From Clostridia bacterium (lineage in GTDB: Bacteria; Bacillota_A; Clostridia; Christensenellales; Aristaeellaceae): a DNA stretch of 64,000 nt. The notes beneath the pieces are model-generated. The model had not been told where the DNA came from. It saw only the letters and a program-made list of their open reading frames with translations, and did not search any database. A program made the translations under genes and the position numbers. The stretch is from the NCBI GenBank assembly GCA_017518705.1, contig JAFWUC010000064.1:1-64000 (forward strand), written 5' to 3'. Shown here in pieces: positions 34,495 through 42,089 of the stretch. The stretch's first letter is position 1, and each line of letters opens with the position of its first letter.

Positions 34495-36093
34495 ATGAGC
34501 GAGTATCAGGCGCTGTACCGGGCGTGGCGGCCGGAAAAGTTCAGGGACATATACGGGCAGGAGCGGATCACCACCACCCTTATAAACCAGCTGGAGAGCG
34601 GGCGTATTTCCCACGCCTACCTGTTCTGCGGCAGCCGTGGCACGGGCAAGACCACCACCGCCAAAGTGCTGGCCCGGGCGCTCAACTGCGAGCATCCAGT
34701 AAACGGCGAACCCTGCGGCGAGTGCAGGGTGTGCCTGGGGCTGAAAGATGAAAGCAGCCTGGACGTGATGGAGATAGACGCCGCCTCCAACAACGGCGTA
34801 GACGAGGTGCGGGCGTTAAGGGACCGCATCGCCTATCCGCCCACCCTGGGTAAATACAAGGTTTATATAGTGGACGAGGTGCACATGCTCTCCGCCAGCG
34901 CGTTCAACGCCCTTTTAAAGACGCTGGAGGAGCCGCCCGCCCACGCGGTGTTCATACTGGCCACCACGGAACCCCAGAAACTGCCCGCCACGGTGATCAG
35001 CCGCTGCCAGAGGTTCGACTTTAAGCGCATCTCCGTCAAAAACATCTCCGCCAGGCTCGGCGAGGTGCTTGCGGGCATAGGCCGCACGGCCACGCCCGAC
35101 GCGGTGGAGGAGATCGCGTCCGCCGCGGAGGGTGGCATGAGGGACGCGCTGAGCCTGCTGGACATGTGCTTAAGCTACACGGACGGCGAGGTGGACGGGG
35201 AACTGGTCAGGCGCGTGCTGGGTTCCAACGGCCACGACTTCATGTTCCGCTTTACCGACGCGCTTGAGGCGGGGGACGCGGACACCGCGTTAAAGCTGAT
35301 AGCCTCCGCCATGGAGGACGGGCGCGATCCCCAGGTGTTCACCCGGGAGACCGCGGCGCATCTAAGGAACATACTTATCGGCCAGATAACCGGCGAGGCC
35401 GCGGAAGAGATCTGCCAGGTCACCGCGGAGACCGCGAAGCGGCTCATGGAGCAGGGAGAAAGGTTTGAGACCAACCGGCTGTTGCGCTCCATGGACCTGT
35501 TCATAAAGGCGGAAGGCGACATGCGCTACGCCGCCAGCCCCAGGAGCGTGATAGAGATGTGCGCGGTGCGGGCGGCCCGCGTGTCCAGGGAAAAGACCCC
35601 CGAAGGGCTCGCAGAAAGGCTGGAAGCGCTGGAAAAGCAGCTTAAAAGCGGCACGGTGACCGTTTCCGACGCGCCTCAAGGCGCCGGGAAAGCGCCCGCT
35701 CCGGCGGCATCCGCGCAGGCCGGGCCGTCCGCGCCGCAGACGGAAGCGCCGCCCGCCCCCAGCAGCGACGGGGAGAAATTCGCCCGCGCCCTGGCCGCCT
35801 ACGAAAAGGCGTTCCCCCGCTTCAGGGGCGTGGTGTTCGGCATAAAATACATAAAGACCGACGGTGACAGCGTGGTCGCATCCCTCCCCAGGGAAAGGGA
35901 GATCATGCGGGAGGTCATAAAGACCAAGACCGCGGACATAGAAAAGGAGCTGTCCCGCGAGTTCGGGCGGGCGATGAAGCTGGTGCTCGCCCAGGACGCT
36001 CCCGCCGCCCCCAAGCCTGCCCTGAGCGGCCGGGACGTGAGCAACATATTCGATATTTTCCCTGAGCGGGACAAGATAAGTTTAGTGGACTGA
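34495..36093 (+). CDS. dnaX: DNA polymerase III subunit gamma/tau
   Basis: A 532-residue clamp-loader ATPase. QALYRAWRPEKFRDIYGQE is the standard N-terminus. Walker A GSRGTGKTT is near residue 43, and the zinc module appears as CEHPVNGEPCGECRVC. Walker B VDEVHML and the SRC motif SRCQRFDF are present. A Pro/Ala-rich linker (~400-430) leads to the C-terminal tau-type domain. It loads the sliding clamp at the replication fork. The usual partners ybaB and recR do not follow; an NfnA-like gene does. No A-rich slippery site for programmed frameshifting was seen. Confidence 0.95.
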   Translation: MSEYQALYRAWRPEKFRDIYGQERITTTLINQLESGRISHAYLFCGSRGTGKTTTAKVLARALNCEHPVNGEPCGECRVCLGLKDESSLDVMEIDAASNNGVDEVRALRDRIAYPPTLGKYKVYIVDEVHMLSASAFNALLKTLEEPPAHAVFILATTEPQKLPATVISRCQRFDFKRISVKNISARLGEVLAGIGRTATPDAVEEIASAAEGGMRDALSLLDMCLSYTDGEVDGELVRRVLGSNGHDFMFRFTDALEAGDADTALKLIASAMEDGRDPQVFTRETAAHLRNILIGQITGEAAEEICQVTAETAKRLMEQGERFETNRLLRSMDLFIKAEGDMRYAASPRSVIEMCAVRAARVSREKTPEGLAERLEALEKQLKSGTVTVSDAPQGAGKAPAPAASAQAGPSAPQTEAPPAPSSDGEKFARALAAYEKAFPRFRGVVFGIKYIKTDGDSVVASLPREREIMREVIKTKTADIEKELSREFGRAMKLVLAQDAPAAPKPALSGRDVSNIFDIFPERDKISLVD

Positions 36094-36103
36094 GGAGCAG
36101 ATC

Positions 36104-36955
36104 ATGTACCAGATAGCCCGAAAGACAGCATTGAACCCCACGGTGACCCTTATGGACGTGCGCGCGCCCCTGGTGGCGAACAAAGCGAAGCCCGGTCAGT
36201 TCATAATCCTGCGCGCGGACGAAGACGGGGAGCGCATCCCCCTGACCGTGGCGGGCACCGACCCCGAAAAGGGGCTGGTGACAATAATCTTCCAGATAGT
36301 GGGCGCCACCACCTTCAAGCTCAACCAGCTGAACGAAGGGGATTTTATACCCGACTTTGCTGGCCCGCTGGGCGAGCCTACGGACCTGGAAGGCATTTCT
36401 TCCGCCTACATAGTGGGCGGCGGCGTGGGCTGCGCCATCGCCTGGCCCATAGCCAAGGCGCTCAAGCAGAGGGGCTGCAAAGTGACGGGCATCATCGGCT
36501 TCCGCACGAAGGACCTGGTGATACTCGAAGAGGAATTCAGGCAGTGCTGCGACAGGCTGATCGTGATGACCGACGACGGCTCCTACGGGGAAAAGGACAA
36601 CGTGACCCAGCCCCTGAAAGTGCTGCTGGAAGGCGGGGAGACGTTCGACAAGGTGGTCGCCATCGGCCCGCTGGTGATGATGAAGTTCACAGTGCTCGCC
36701 TGCAAACCCTTCGGCGTGCCCGCTACCGTGAGCATGAACCCGATAATGATAGACGGCACCGGCATGTGCGGGGGCTGCCGCCTTTCCGTCAACACTCCCG
36801 AAGGCCGGGTGACCCGTTTCGCCTGCGTGGACGGGCCGGATTTCGACGGCTATCAGGTGGACTTTGACGAAGCAATGCGCCGGGGACGCATGTATTCGGC
36901 GTTTGAGAGACACGCTTACGAGGAGACTTGCCGCCTGTTCAAAAAGGAGGTCTGA
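36104..36955 (+). CDS. NfnA-like FAD/NAD-binding ferredoxin-NADP reductase subunit
   Basis: A 283-residue flavoprotein of the SudB/NfnA/dihydroorotate dehydrogenase electron-transfer group. The FAD domain shows PGQFIILRADEDGERIPLTV (about 30-49, RxxS/T-like). The NAD domain shows YIVGGGVGCAIAWPIA (about 102-117). A C-terminal GTGMCGGCRLS with a later Cys (TRFACVDGPDFDG) forms the [2Fe-2S] site. In NfnAB, this subunit works with a large NfnB/GltA-like subunit in NADH/ferredoxin bifurcation; no such gene is next to it. It follows dnaX by 10 bp with GAGGAG before the start. Confidence 0.88.
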   Translation: MYQIARKTALNPTVTLMDVRAPLVANKAKPGQFIILRADEDGERIPLTVAGTDPEKGLVTIIFQIVGATTFKLNQLNEGDFIPDFAGPLGEPTDLEGISSAYIVGGGVGCAIAWPIAKALKQRGCKVTGIIGFRTKDLVILEEEFRQCCDRLIVMTDDGSYGEKDNVTQPLKVLLEGGETFDKVVAIGPLVMMKFTVLACKPFGVPATVSMNPIMIDGTGMCGGCRLSVNTPEGRVTRFACVDGPDFDGYQVDFDEAMRRGRMYSAFERHAYEETCRLFKKEV

Positions 36956-36958
36956 TTT

Positions 36959-37864
36959 ATGCCCGACATGCCCGTTGCAGCGCTGATATACGACTTTGAC
37001 AAAACGCTGTCGCCAAGAGATCAGCAGGAGTATTCCTTCCTGCCGGGGCTGAACATAGACCCCGCCAGCTTCTGGGGAGAGTGCCGCCAGCTGCAGCTAA
37101 AGCACGGCATGGACAGCGTGCTCGCGTACATGCTGAACATGAAACTGCGTTCCGGCGGCACCCGCCTGCTCACCCGTGAAGGGCTGGAGAAGCTGGGCGA
37201 GGCCGTGGAGTTCTTCCCAGGGGTGGAAAACTGGTTCGGCAGGGTGAACGGCATAGGCCTGGAGTACGGCCTTAAGGTGGAGCACTACATAATCTCTTCG
37301 GGCCTTAAGGAGATAATCGGCGGCAGCAAGATAGCAAAGGAGTTCACCGCCGTGTTCGCCGCGTCTTTCGTGTACGGGGAGGACGGCATCGCCCTGTGGC
37401 CCGCCACCGCGGTCAACTATACCGAGAAGACCCAGCACCTGTTCCGCATCAACAAGGGCATACTGGACATGACAAACGACCGGGACCTTAACGGGTTTAC
37501 TCCCGAATACAAGCGCCGGGTGCCGTTTTCCAACATGATCTACGTGGGGGACGGGCTGACCGACGTGCCCTGCATGAAGATGACCCGCTCCAAGGGCGGC
37601 ACCTCCATAGCCGTGTATGCGGAAGGGGGCAGCAGCCTGGGGGACAACATGCTTTTGCAGGAGAGGTGCGACTACTGCGTGCCTGCGGACTACACCGAAA
37701 ACAGCCCGCTGGAAAACACGGTCAGGGTGCTGCTCAAGCGCATTTCCGCCCAGACCGCCGCGTCCGCGCTGCACGCCTCACAGGTGGAAGACGCCACGAG
37801 AAGGGGCGGCATACCCCAGTGGCAGCTGCAGCTGAACAGGGAGGATACGTCGCTGGAATCGTGA
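36959..37864 (+). CDS. HAD-family hydrolase
   Basis: A 301-residue HAD-superfamily protein. Motif I is DFDKTLSP (about 12-19), with the usual second Asp replaced by Lys in DxDxT context (D-F-D-K-T still gives DxD). Motif II appears in HYIISSGL, and motif IV as YVGDGLTDVPCMK (about 197-209). The family dephosphorylates small molecules; substrate unknown. AAAGGAGG precedes the start, three bases after the NfnA-like gene. Its stop codon overlaps a tiny GTG-started frame leading to the next gene. Confidence 0.85.
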   Translation: MPDMPVAALIYDFDKTLSPRDQQEYSFLPGLNIDPASFWGECRQLQLKHGMDSVLAYMLNMKLRSGGTRLLTREGLEKLGEAVEFFPGVENWFGRVNGIGLEYGLKVEHYIISSGLKEIIGGSKIAKEFTAVFAASFVYGEDGIALWPATAVNYTEKTQHLFRINKGILDMTNDRDLNGFTPEYKRRVPFSNMIYVGDGLTDVPCMKMTRSKGGTSIAVYAEGGSSLGDNMLLQERCDYCVPADYTENSPLENTVRVLLKRISAQTAASALHASQVEDATRRGGIPQWQLQLNREDTSLES

Positions 37865-37896
37865 TACGACCGATCACTGACCGTTCACCAATATGA
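37861..37896 (+). other. Eleven-codon bridging ORF between HAD and AAA genes
   Basis: GTG at 37861 overlaps the HAD stop (GTGA), runs 11 codons, and ends with a TGA that overlaps the ATG of the ATPase gene (ATGA at 37893-37896). The ATPase start has no Shine-Dalgarno site, so ribosomes may reach it by re-initiation through this mini-frame. Confidence 0.4.
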
Positions 37897-38762
37897 GCCT
37901 ATATCTGAGTTCCTTTTATTTTCCGGGTTACGAAACAGAGACGGACTTTCTGTTCGACCTGAAAACTACATATGACCAGACGGTGTACCCATACGGAGTG
38001 CTGCCTAAAGCGGGGCTGGACGAGATATTCTTCAGCCCCGTTACCATACTTTACGGCGGAAACGGCAGCGGCAAGAGCACGGCGCTCAACGTCATGGCCG
38101 AAAAACTGCGGCTGGAACGGGTTAGCCCGTATAACCGGTCCCGCTTTTTCGAGGATTTCGTGGCAAGGTGCGCCGTATCTCTGGAGGAAGCCGTGCCGCG
38201 GGGCAGCCGCATAATCACCAGCGACGACGTGTTCGACATGATGCTGGATATCCGCGCCGTAAACGAAGGCGTGTATCAAAGGCGGGAAGGGCTGGAACAG
38301 GAGTATTTCCGCCTGAGGAAGCAGACGGCGGAAGAGTTCCGGCTTAAGTCGATAGACGACCTGGAGGAGCTCAAAAAACTGAACCTTGCGAGAGGCAAGA
38401 CGTTAAGCAAGTTCATGAAGGCGCAGAGCGAAAAGACCGTCCGGGAGCGCAGTAACGGCGAGAGCGCGCTCATGTACTTTCAGAGCAAAATCGAGCCGGA
38501 CACCCTGTGCCTGCTGGACGAGCCCGAAAACAGCTTGAGCCCTGAAAACCAGGTCAAACTGGCGGAATTTCTGGAGGAGAGCGTCAGATACTGCGGGAAT
38601 CAGCTGGTGATAAGCACCCACTCGCCGTTTCTGCTGGCGCTGCCCGGGGCGAAGATAATCGACCTGGACAGCCGCGGAAAGACAGTGGACAGCTGGACGG
38701 AGCTTAAGAACGCCCGGGTGTACTACGAGTTCTTCAAGAAGCATGAGGAAGAGTTCGGCTGA
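37893..38762 (+). CDS. AAA-type ATPase, ABC-like (AAA_21 group)
   Basis: A 289-residue single-domain ATPase. Walker A is GGNGSGKST (about 55-63), Walker B LCLLDEPENSLSP near 205-217, and the switch histidine ISTHSPF near 243. The middle region is helical (EELKKLNLARGKTLSKF). It has no membrane or nuclease domain, unlike OLD proteins. Similar stand-alone ATPases occur widely in Firmicutes and phage-related loci with unknown roles. The start at 37893 is the only in-frame ATG after an upstream stop. Confidence 0.82.
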   Translation: MSLYLSSFYFPGYETETDFLFDLKTTYDQTVYPYGVLPKAGLDEIFFSPVTILYGGNGSGKSTALNVMAEKLRLERVSPYNRSRFFEDFVARCAVSLEEAVPRGSRIITSDDVFDMMLDIRAVNEGVYQRREGLEQEYFRLRKQTAEEFRLKSIDDLEELKKLNLARGKTLSKFMKAQSEKTVRERSNGESALMYFQSKIEPDTLCLLDEPENSLSPENQVKLAEFLEESVRYCGNQLVISTHSPFLLALPGAKIIDLDSRGKTVDSWTELKNARVYYEFFKKHEEEFG

Positions 38763-38852
38763 TAACTGTTAGGGCGCGAGCGTTCGCATCTGTGTTGCCA
38801 CGAGTCACCTTGCTGACGCAGTTTTAAGCCTACCCATTTCAGGAGACGTCAC

Positions 38853-39848
38853 ATGAAAAAGCTCATTATAACGCTTGTCGCCGTGCTGGTGTTTTCTATC
38901 CTGCTGATCGCATTTACGGAAGGATCGCCCGCTTCTGCGAGCGGTTCGGCGGGTGCAGAAATGCCTTCCATGCTGTCCCTGATTTGGAGGGACGCGGACG
39001 AAAAAAGCCGGACTAAAGACGGCTCTGTGGTATATCTATACAATGATATCAGCTATACTGAGATAAGCCGTTTTATCAAACGGCTTATCGAAACCGGCTG
39101 TGAGCTTGAAAGCTATGCTGTCAGAGGCGATATGCATTTTGCGGTTGTGACCCGGGGCGAAGGCGAGATGCGTCTTGAATACGACGGCTCAAGCTCAACT
39201 TGTGCGGTCACTTATAATCCCGGCGCGTTTCCGGAAGAGATAAAACCGTATTCCGTCGGAAGTGTTGTCTTATATGGGGAATATGAACAGGACAATGACC
39301 TGACCAACGGCGCTGAACCTATAGAATGGATAGTGCTTGATAAGAACGAAGCAGGAGACTGCCTGCTGATAAGCAAATATGCCCTTGACGCGGAGGCATA
39401 CAACGAGCAGTCCACGGATATAACCTGGGAACATTCAACCATCCGAAACTGGCTGAACAGTGAGTTCTACGATGCGGCGTTCAGCGATAACGAGAAACCG
39501 AGGGTGCTGACGTCGCGGGTGACGGCGGACATAAAAATCGGATATGACGATGACCCCGGCAATGACACCGACGACAGAGTATTTCTGCTCAGCTTAGCGG
39601 AAGTGAACAGGTTCTTTATGAGCGACACTGCAAGGATATGCTGTCCCACCGGGTGTGCCTTGACCAAAGGCCTGACTGTGCTGGACGGCGGCTGCCGCTG
39701 GTGGCTCAGGTCGATCATAGATGACGACTGTCTCGGATTTTCCGCCGCTGCGTTTGTGGATTATGACGGTTCGGTCTCGGAGGCCGGCGGGCCTGTCAGC
39801 AACGAACTCTACTATGTACGTCCCGCCCTGTGGGTCAAGCCGGAATAG
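38853..39848 (+). CDS. DUF6273 secreted protein
   Basis: A 331-residue protein with an N-terminal signal-anchor (KKLIITLVAVLVFSILLIAF). The C-terminal ~190 residues match DUF6273, with EPIEWIVLDKNEAGDCLLISKYALDAEAYN, SIRNWLN-like STIRNWLNSEFYDAAF, LTSRV, and a closing VRPALWVKPE. Proteins with this domain are extracellular and common in gut Clostridia, function unknown. AGGAGACG precedes the start. A terminator follows. Confidence 0.8.
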   Translation: MKKLIITLVAVLVFSILLIAFTEGSPASASGSAGAEMPSMLSLIWRDADEKSRTKDGSVVYLYNDISYTEISRFIKRLIETGCELESYAVRGDMHFAVVTRGEGEMRLEYDGSSSTCAVTYNPGAFPEEIKPYSVGSVVLYGEYEQDNDLTNGAEPIEWIVLDKNEAGDCLLISKYALDAEAYNEQSTDITWEHSTIRNWLNSEFYDAAFSDNEKPRVLTSRVTADIKIGYDDDPGNDTDDRVFLLSLAEVNRFFMSDTARICCPTGCALTKGLTVLDGGCRWWLRSIIDDDCLGFSAAAFVDYDGSVSEAGGPVSNELYYVRPALWVKPE

Positions 39849-39882
39849 CGGCATGTCATAACGTCTTATGCCTGAGAATGGG

Positions 39883-39907
39883 AAAACCGCCGACACGGCG
39901 GTTTTTT
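39883..39907 (+). terminator. Terminator after the DUF6273 gene
   Basis: Stem AAAACCGCCG / CGGCGGTTTT with a 3-base loop and continuing Ts, 35 bp after the stop. Confidence 0.88.
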
Positions 39908-40009
39908 CGTGGTATCGTTTGGAAACGGATCGCCGCGCCTCCGGCGGAGGCTCGCGATGACGGGAAGAGGCGGCCGTTTGCCGCCGTTCGAAAAGCTGAC
40001 AGCCAAAGG

Positions 40010-40462
40010 CTATGCCAATTCCCACTCGGCCAGCTTTTCTCCTTCATACCGTAAATTCAGCCGGAAAAATGGGGCGCCTTCGGCGAGGAGCTTAAGGAAG
40101 ATCTTGTCGCCTTCCCATATGGGCAGGCGGGGCACCTCCGATTTGGCCACCCACTCCAGCACGCCTTCGTCGCAGGGGATGAGTTTTCCAGAAAACTCCC
40201 TGCAGGTGAACAGGTGCATCTCCTCGTCCGGCCATCTGTCGGAACGGAACATGACCACCCCGCGGTAGCTCATATCCATGGGCGTGAGGCCCGTTTCCTC
40301 GGTCATTTCGCGGCGGGCGCACTCCTCGGGCGTCTCGCCGTCTTCCAGCTTGCCGCCCACGCCTATCCACTTGTCTTTATTGGGGTCGTTCGACTTGCTC
40401 ACCCGGTGGAGCATCAGGTAGCGTCCGGCGTTTTCAACGTAAATAAGGCTGCTTTTTAGCAT
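40010..40462 (-). CDS. Nudix hydrolase (8-oxo-dGTP diphosphatase-like)
   Basis: A 150-residue MutT/Nudix protein. The Nudix box is complete, running from GKLEDGETPEEC through REMTEETGL (about 37-59). KWIGVGGK before it and the early MLHRV fit the MTH1/MutT subgroup that removes oxidised nucleotides. The ATG at 40462, with GGGAGGA upstream, is chosen over a longer frame from 40504. It is a single gene, convergent with DUF6273. Confidence 0.9.
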   Translation of the reverse strand: MLKSSLIYVENAGRYLMLHRVSKSNDPNKDKWIGVGGKLEDGETPEECARREMTEETGLTPMDMSYRGVVMFRSDRWPDEEMHLFTCREFSGKLIPCDEGVLEWVAKSEVPRLPIWEGDKIFLKLLAEGAPFFRLNLRYEGEKLAEWELA

Positions 40463-40560
40463 TTTTACCGTCCTCCCGGCAGAATTGTACCCTATGGGAA
40501 GCATTTGTCAAGGGATTTCCCATTTTGAGCCTGATTTTTGCTCAAAATGAGAAAAAACGG

Positions 40561-40589
40561 TTGAAATGCGCATTTTGTTATGTTATAAT
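40561..40589 (+). promoter_or_regulatory. Promoter of the yegP-like gene
   Basis: -35 TTGAAA (40561-40566), exact 17-bp spacer, perfect TATAAT (40584-40589), 32 bp before the ATG. Confidence 0.88.
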
Positions 40590-40621
40590 CCTGTTGCACA
40601 AATATGTTGTGGAGGGTAATT

Positions 40622-41002
40622 ATGGGCAAGTTCATCATCAAGGCCGCGAAAACCGGCGTTATGTTCAACCTGAAGGCTTCCAACGGCGAGATCATCGCCA
40701 CCAGCGAAGTTTACACTACCAAATCCGCATGCAAAAAGGGCATCGCCAGCGTAGCCAAGAACGCTCCCGTGGCGGGCGTGGAGGATCAGACCCAGGAAGG
40801 CTTCGAGAAGGTAAAGCATCCCAAGTTCGAGATCTACAACGACAAGTCCGGCGACTTCCGCTTCCGCCTGAAGGCCAAGAACGGCGAGATCATCGCCGCC
40901 AGCGAGAGCTACAAGTCCCTGAAGAGCTGCATAAACGGCATCGAGTCTGTGAAGAAGAACGCCGCGGAAGGCAACATCGAAGATATCACTGAAGAAGCAT
41001 AA
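40622..41002 (+). CDS. YegP-family (DUF1508) double-repeat protein
   Basis: A 126-residue protein made of two DUF1508 units. Each has FxLKAxNGEIIAxSExY followed by a Lys-rich helix (KSACKKGIASVAKNA; KSLKSCINGIESVKKNA). YegP-like proteins are small, cytosolic and often highly expressed, and the strong promoter and codon choice here agree. Function unknown. GGAGGG precedes the ATG at 40622; a start 18 bases earlier would lack a site. Confidence 0.9.
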   Translation: MGKFIIKAAKTGVMFNLKASNGEIIATSEVYTTKSACKKGIASVAKNAPVAGVEDQTQEGFEKVKHPKFEIYNDKSGDFRFRLKAKNGEIIAASESYKSLKSCINGIESVKKNAAEGNIEDITEEA

Positions 41003-41014
41003 TCGTATAACACT

Positions 41015-41043
41015 GCCCGGGATGAGGTCTCATTCCGGGCGTT
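41015..41043 (+). terminator. Terminator after the yegP-like gene
   Basis: A 12-bp stem GCCCGGGATGAG / CTCATTCCGGGC (one G-U pair) followed by GTTT, 13 bp after the stop. Confidence 0.75.
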
Positions 41044-41127
41044 TCATTGTGTTTTGGGCACTCAAGGAGCGCTTTTTGGCGGGCGGCGCCCGCGCGACAA
41101 CGCCGGGCGACCGGTTTCGGAGAAAGT

Positions 41128-41867
41128 ATGAAAAAGTATTTGCTGGAGGTCTGCTGCGGGTCGGTCGAAGACGTGCTGGCGGCGAAAAGCGGCGGAGCAG
41201 ACAGGGTCGAACTGAATTCCTGCCTGTTCCACGGGGGACTGACCCCGTCCATAGGCGAACTGATCACCGTGAAAAAGCTGGTGGACATCCCCGTGATGAC
41301 CATGGTGCGTCCCCGTCAGGGCGGCTTCTGCTACACTAAGGCGGAGTACATGACGGCGCTTGCCGACGCGGAAAAACTGCTGGAAAACGGCACGGACGGG
41401 CTGGTGTTCGGTTTCCTTAAGGAAGACGGCAGCCTGGATGCCGAACGCACCAAGGAACTGGCGCGCATGGCGGGCAGCAGGACCAAGGTGTTCCACCGGG
41501 CGATAGACGTGGCGGACGACTGGAAAAAGATGCTCTCCCAGCTGATCGACATAGGCATAGACCGGGTGCTGACCAGCGGTCTCGCCCCGGACGTGTTCTA
41601 CGGCGTGGACGTGATAAAAGAGATGGTAGAGTTTGCCGCCGGACGCATACAGATACTGCCCGGCGCGGGAGTGAACCTGCAAAACGTGAACAGGATACTG
41701 GAGATCACGGGCTGCGACCAGATCCACGTGGCGCGCTTCAAGAGCCTGCTGGATCCCTCCACCGCAACAACCGGGACATCTTCTACGGCGGCGCCCTGTA
41801 TCCCCCGGAGGACAGGTACGACGTGATAGACGGGGAATATATAGGGAAAATACGGGAGAAGATTTAG
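41128..41867 (+). pseudogene. cutC: Copper homeostasis protein CutC, frameshifted near the 3' end
   Basis: A CutC TIM-barrel protein of about 246 residues once a one-base shift is corrected. The first ~213 residues are intact (LEVCCGSVEDVLAAKSGGADRVELNS, MVRPRQGGFCY, FHRAIDV, LPGAGVN). After LLDPSTA the frame breaks near 41766; adding one A gives NNRDIFYGGALYPPEDRYDV and a normal end at TAG 41867. The uncorrected frame stops at 41826. CutC has been tied to copper tolerance, though its true role is debated. GGAG precedes the start. Confidence 0.88.
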
Positions 41868-41886
41868 CTTTCGGCCAATATTTTAC

Positions 41887-41915
41887 TTGCATTTGCCGGA
41901 ATAATATGCTATAAT
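41887..41915 (+). promoter_or_regulatory. Promoter of the SRP RNA gene
   Basis: -35 TTGCAT (41887-41892), exact 17-bp spacer, perfect TATAAT (41910-41915). The predicted start falls at the 5' end of the RNA helix. Confidence 0.88.
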
Positions 41916-41918
41916 CCA

Positions 41919-42060
41919 CCGCGTCCACGGGTGATGACAGGCAGGCCCCGTGCGGCGTCATGCCGTGAACCATGTCAGGGCCGAGAGGCAGCAGCATTAA
42001 GCGGAAGTTGGCGTGCGCCGCGGATAAGCCAGCCCCGAGCCCGCGGATATTTTTGTTTTT
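41919..42060 (+). ncRNA. ffs: Signal recognition particle RNA (small, 4.5S type)
   Basis: The core at 41974-41995 reads GTCAGG, GCC, GAGA, GGC, AGCAGC. This is the helix 8 signature of SRP RNA (GUCAGG...AGCAGC) capped by a GNRA tetraloop (GAGA). The ends pair (CCGCG at 41919-41923 with CGCGG at 42042-42046), and a T-rich tail (42048-42060) ends the transcript, giving a ~130-nt RNA. It binds Ffh to target membrane proteins. It lies 29 bp upstream of the glycogen phosphorylase start. Confidence 0.92.
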
Positions 42061-42089
42061 GGACCGATGCCGAAATGGAGGGCATAAAT

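Noticed and set aside
34495..36093. Programmed frameshift in dnaX giving a gamma form
   Set aside because: No A-AAA-AAG-type slippery run followed by a stem was found in the linker region.
41931..42089. N-terminal extension of glycogen phosphorylase to 41931
   Set aside because: This segment is the SRP RNA and its terminator; the ATG at 42090 has the ribosome site and the family's normal start.
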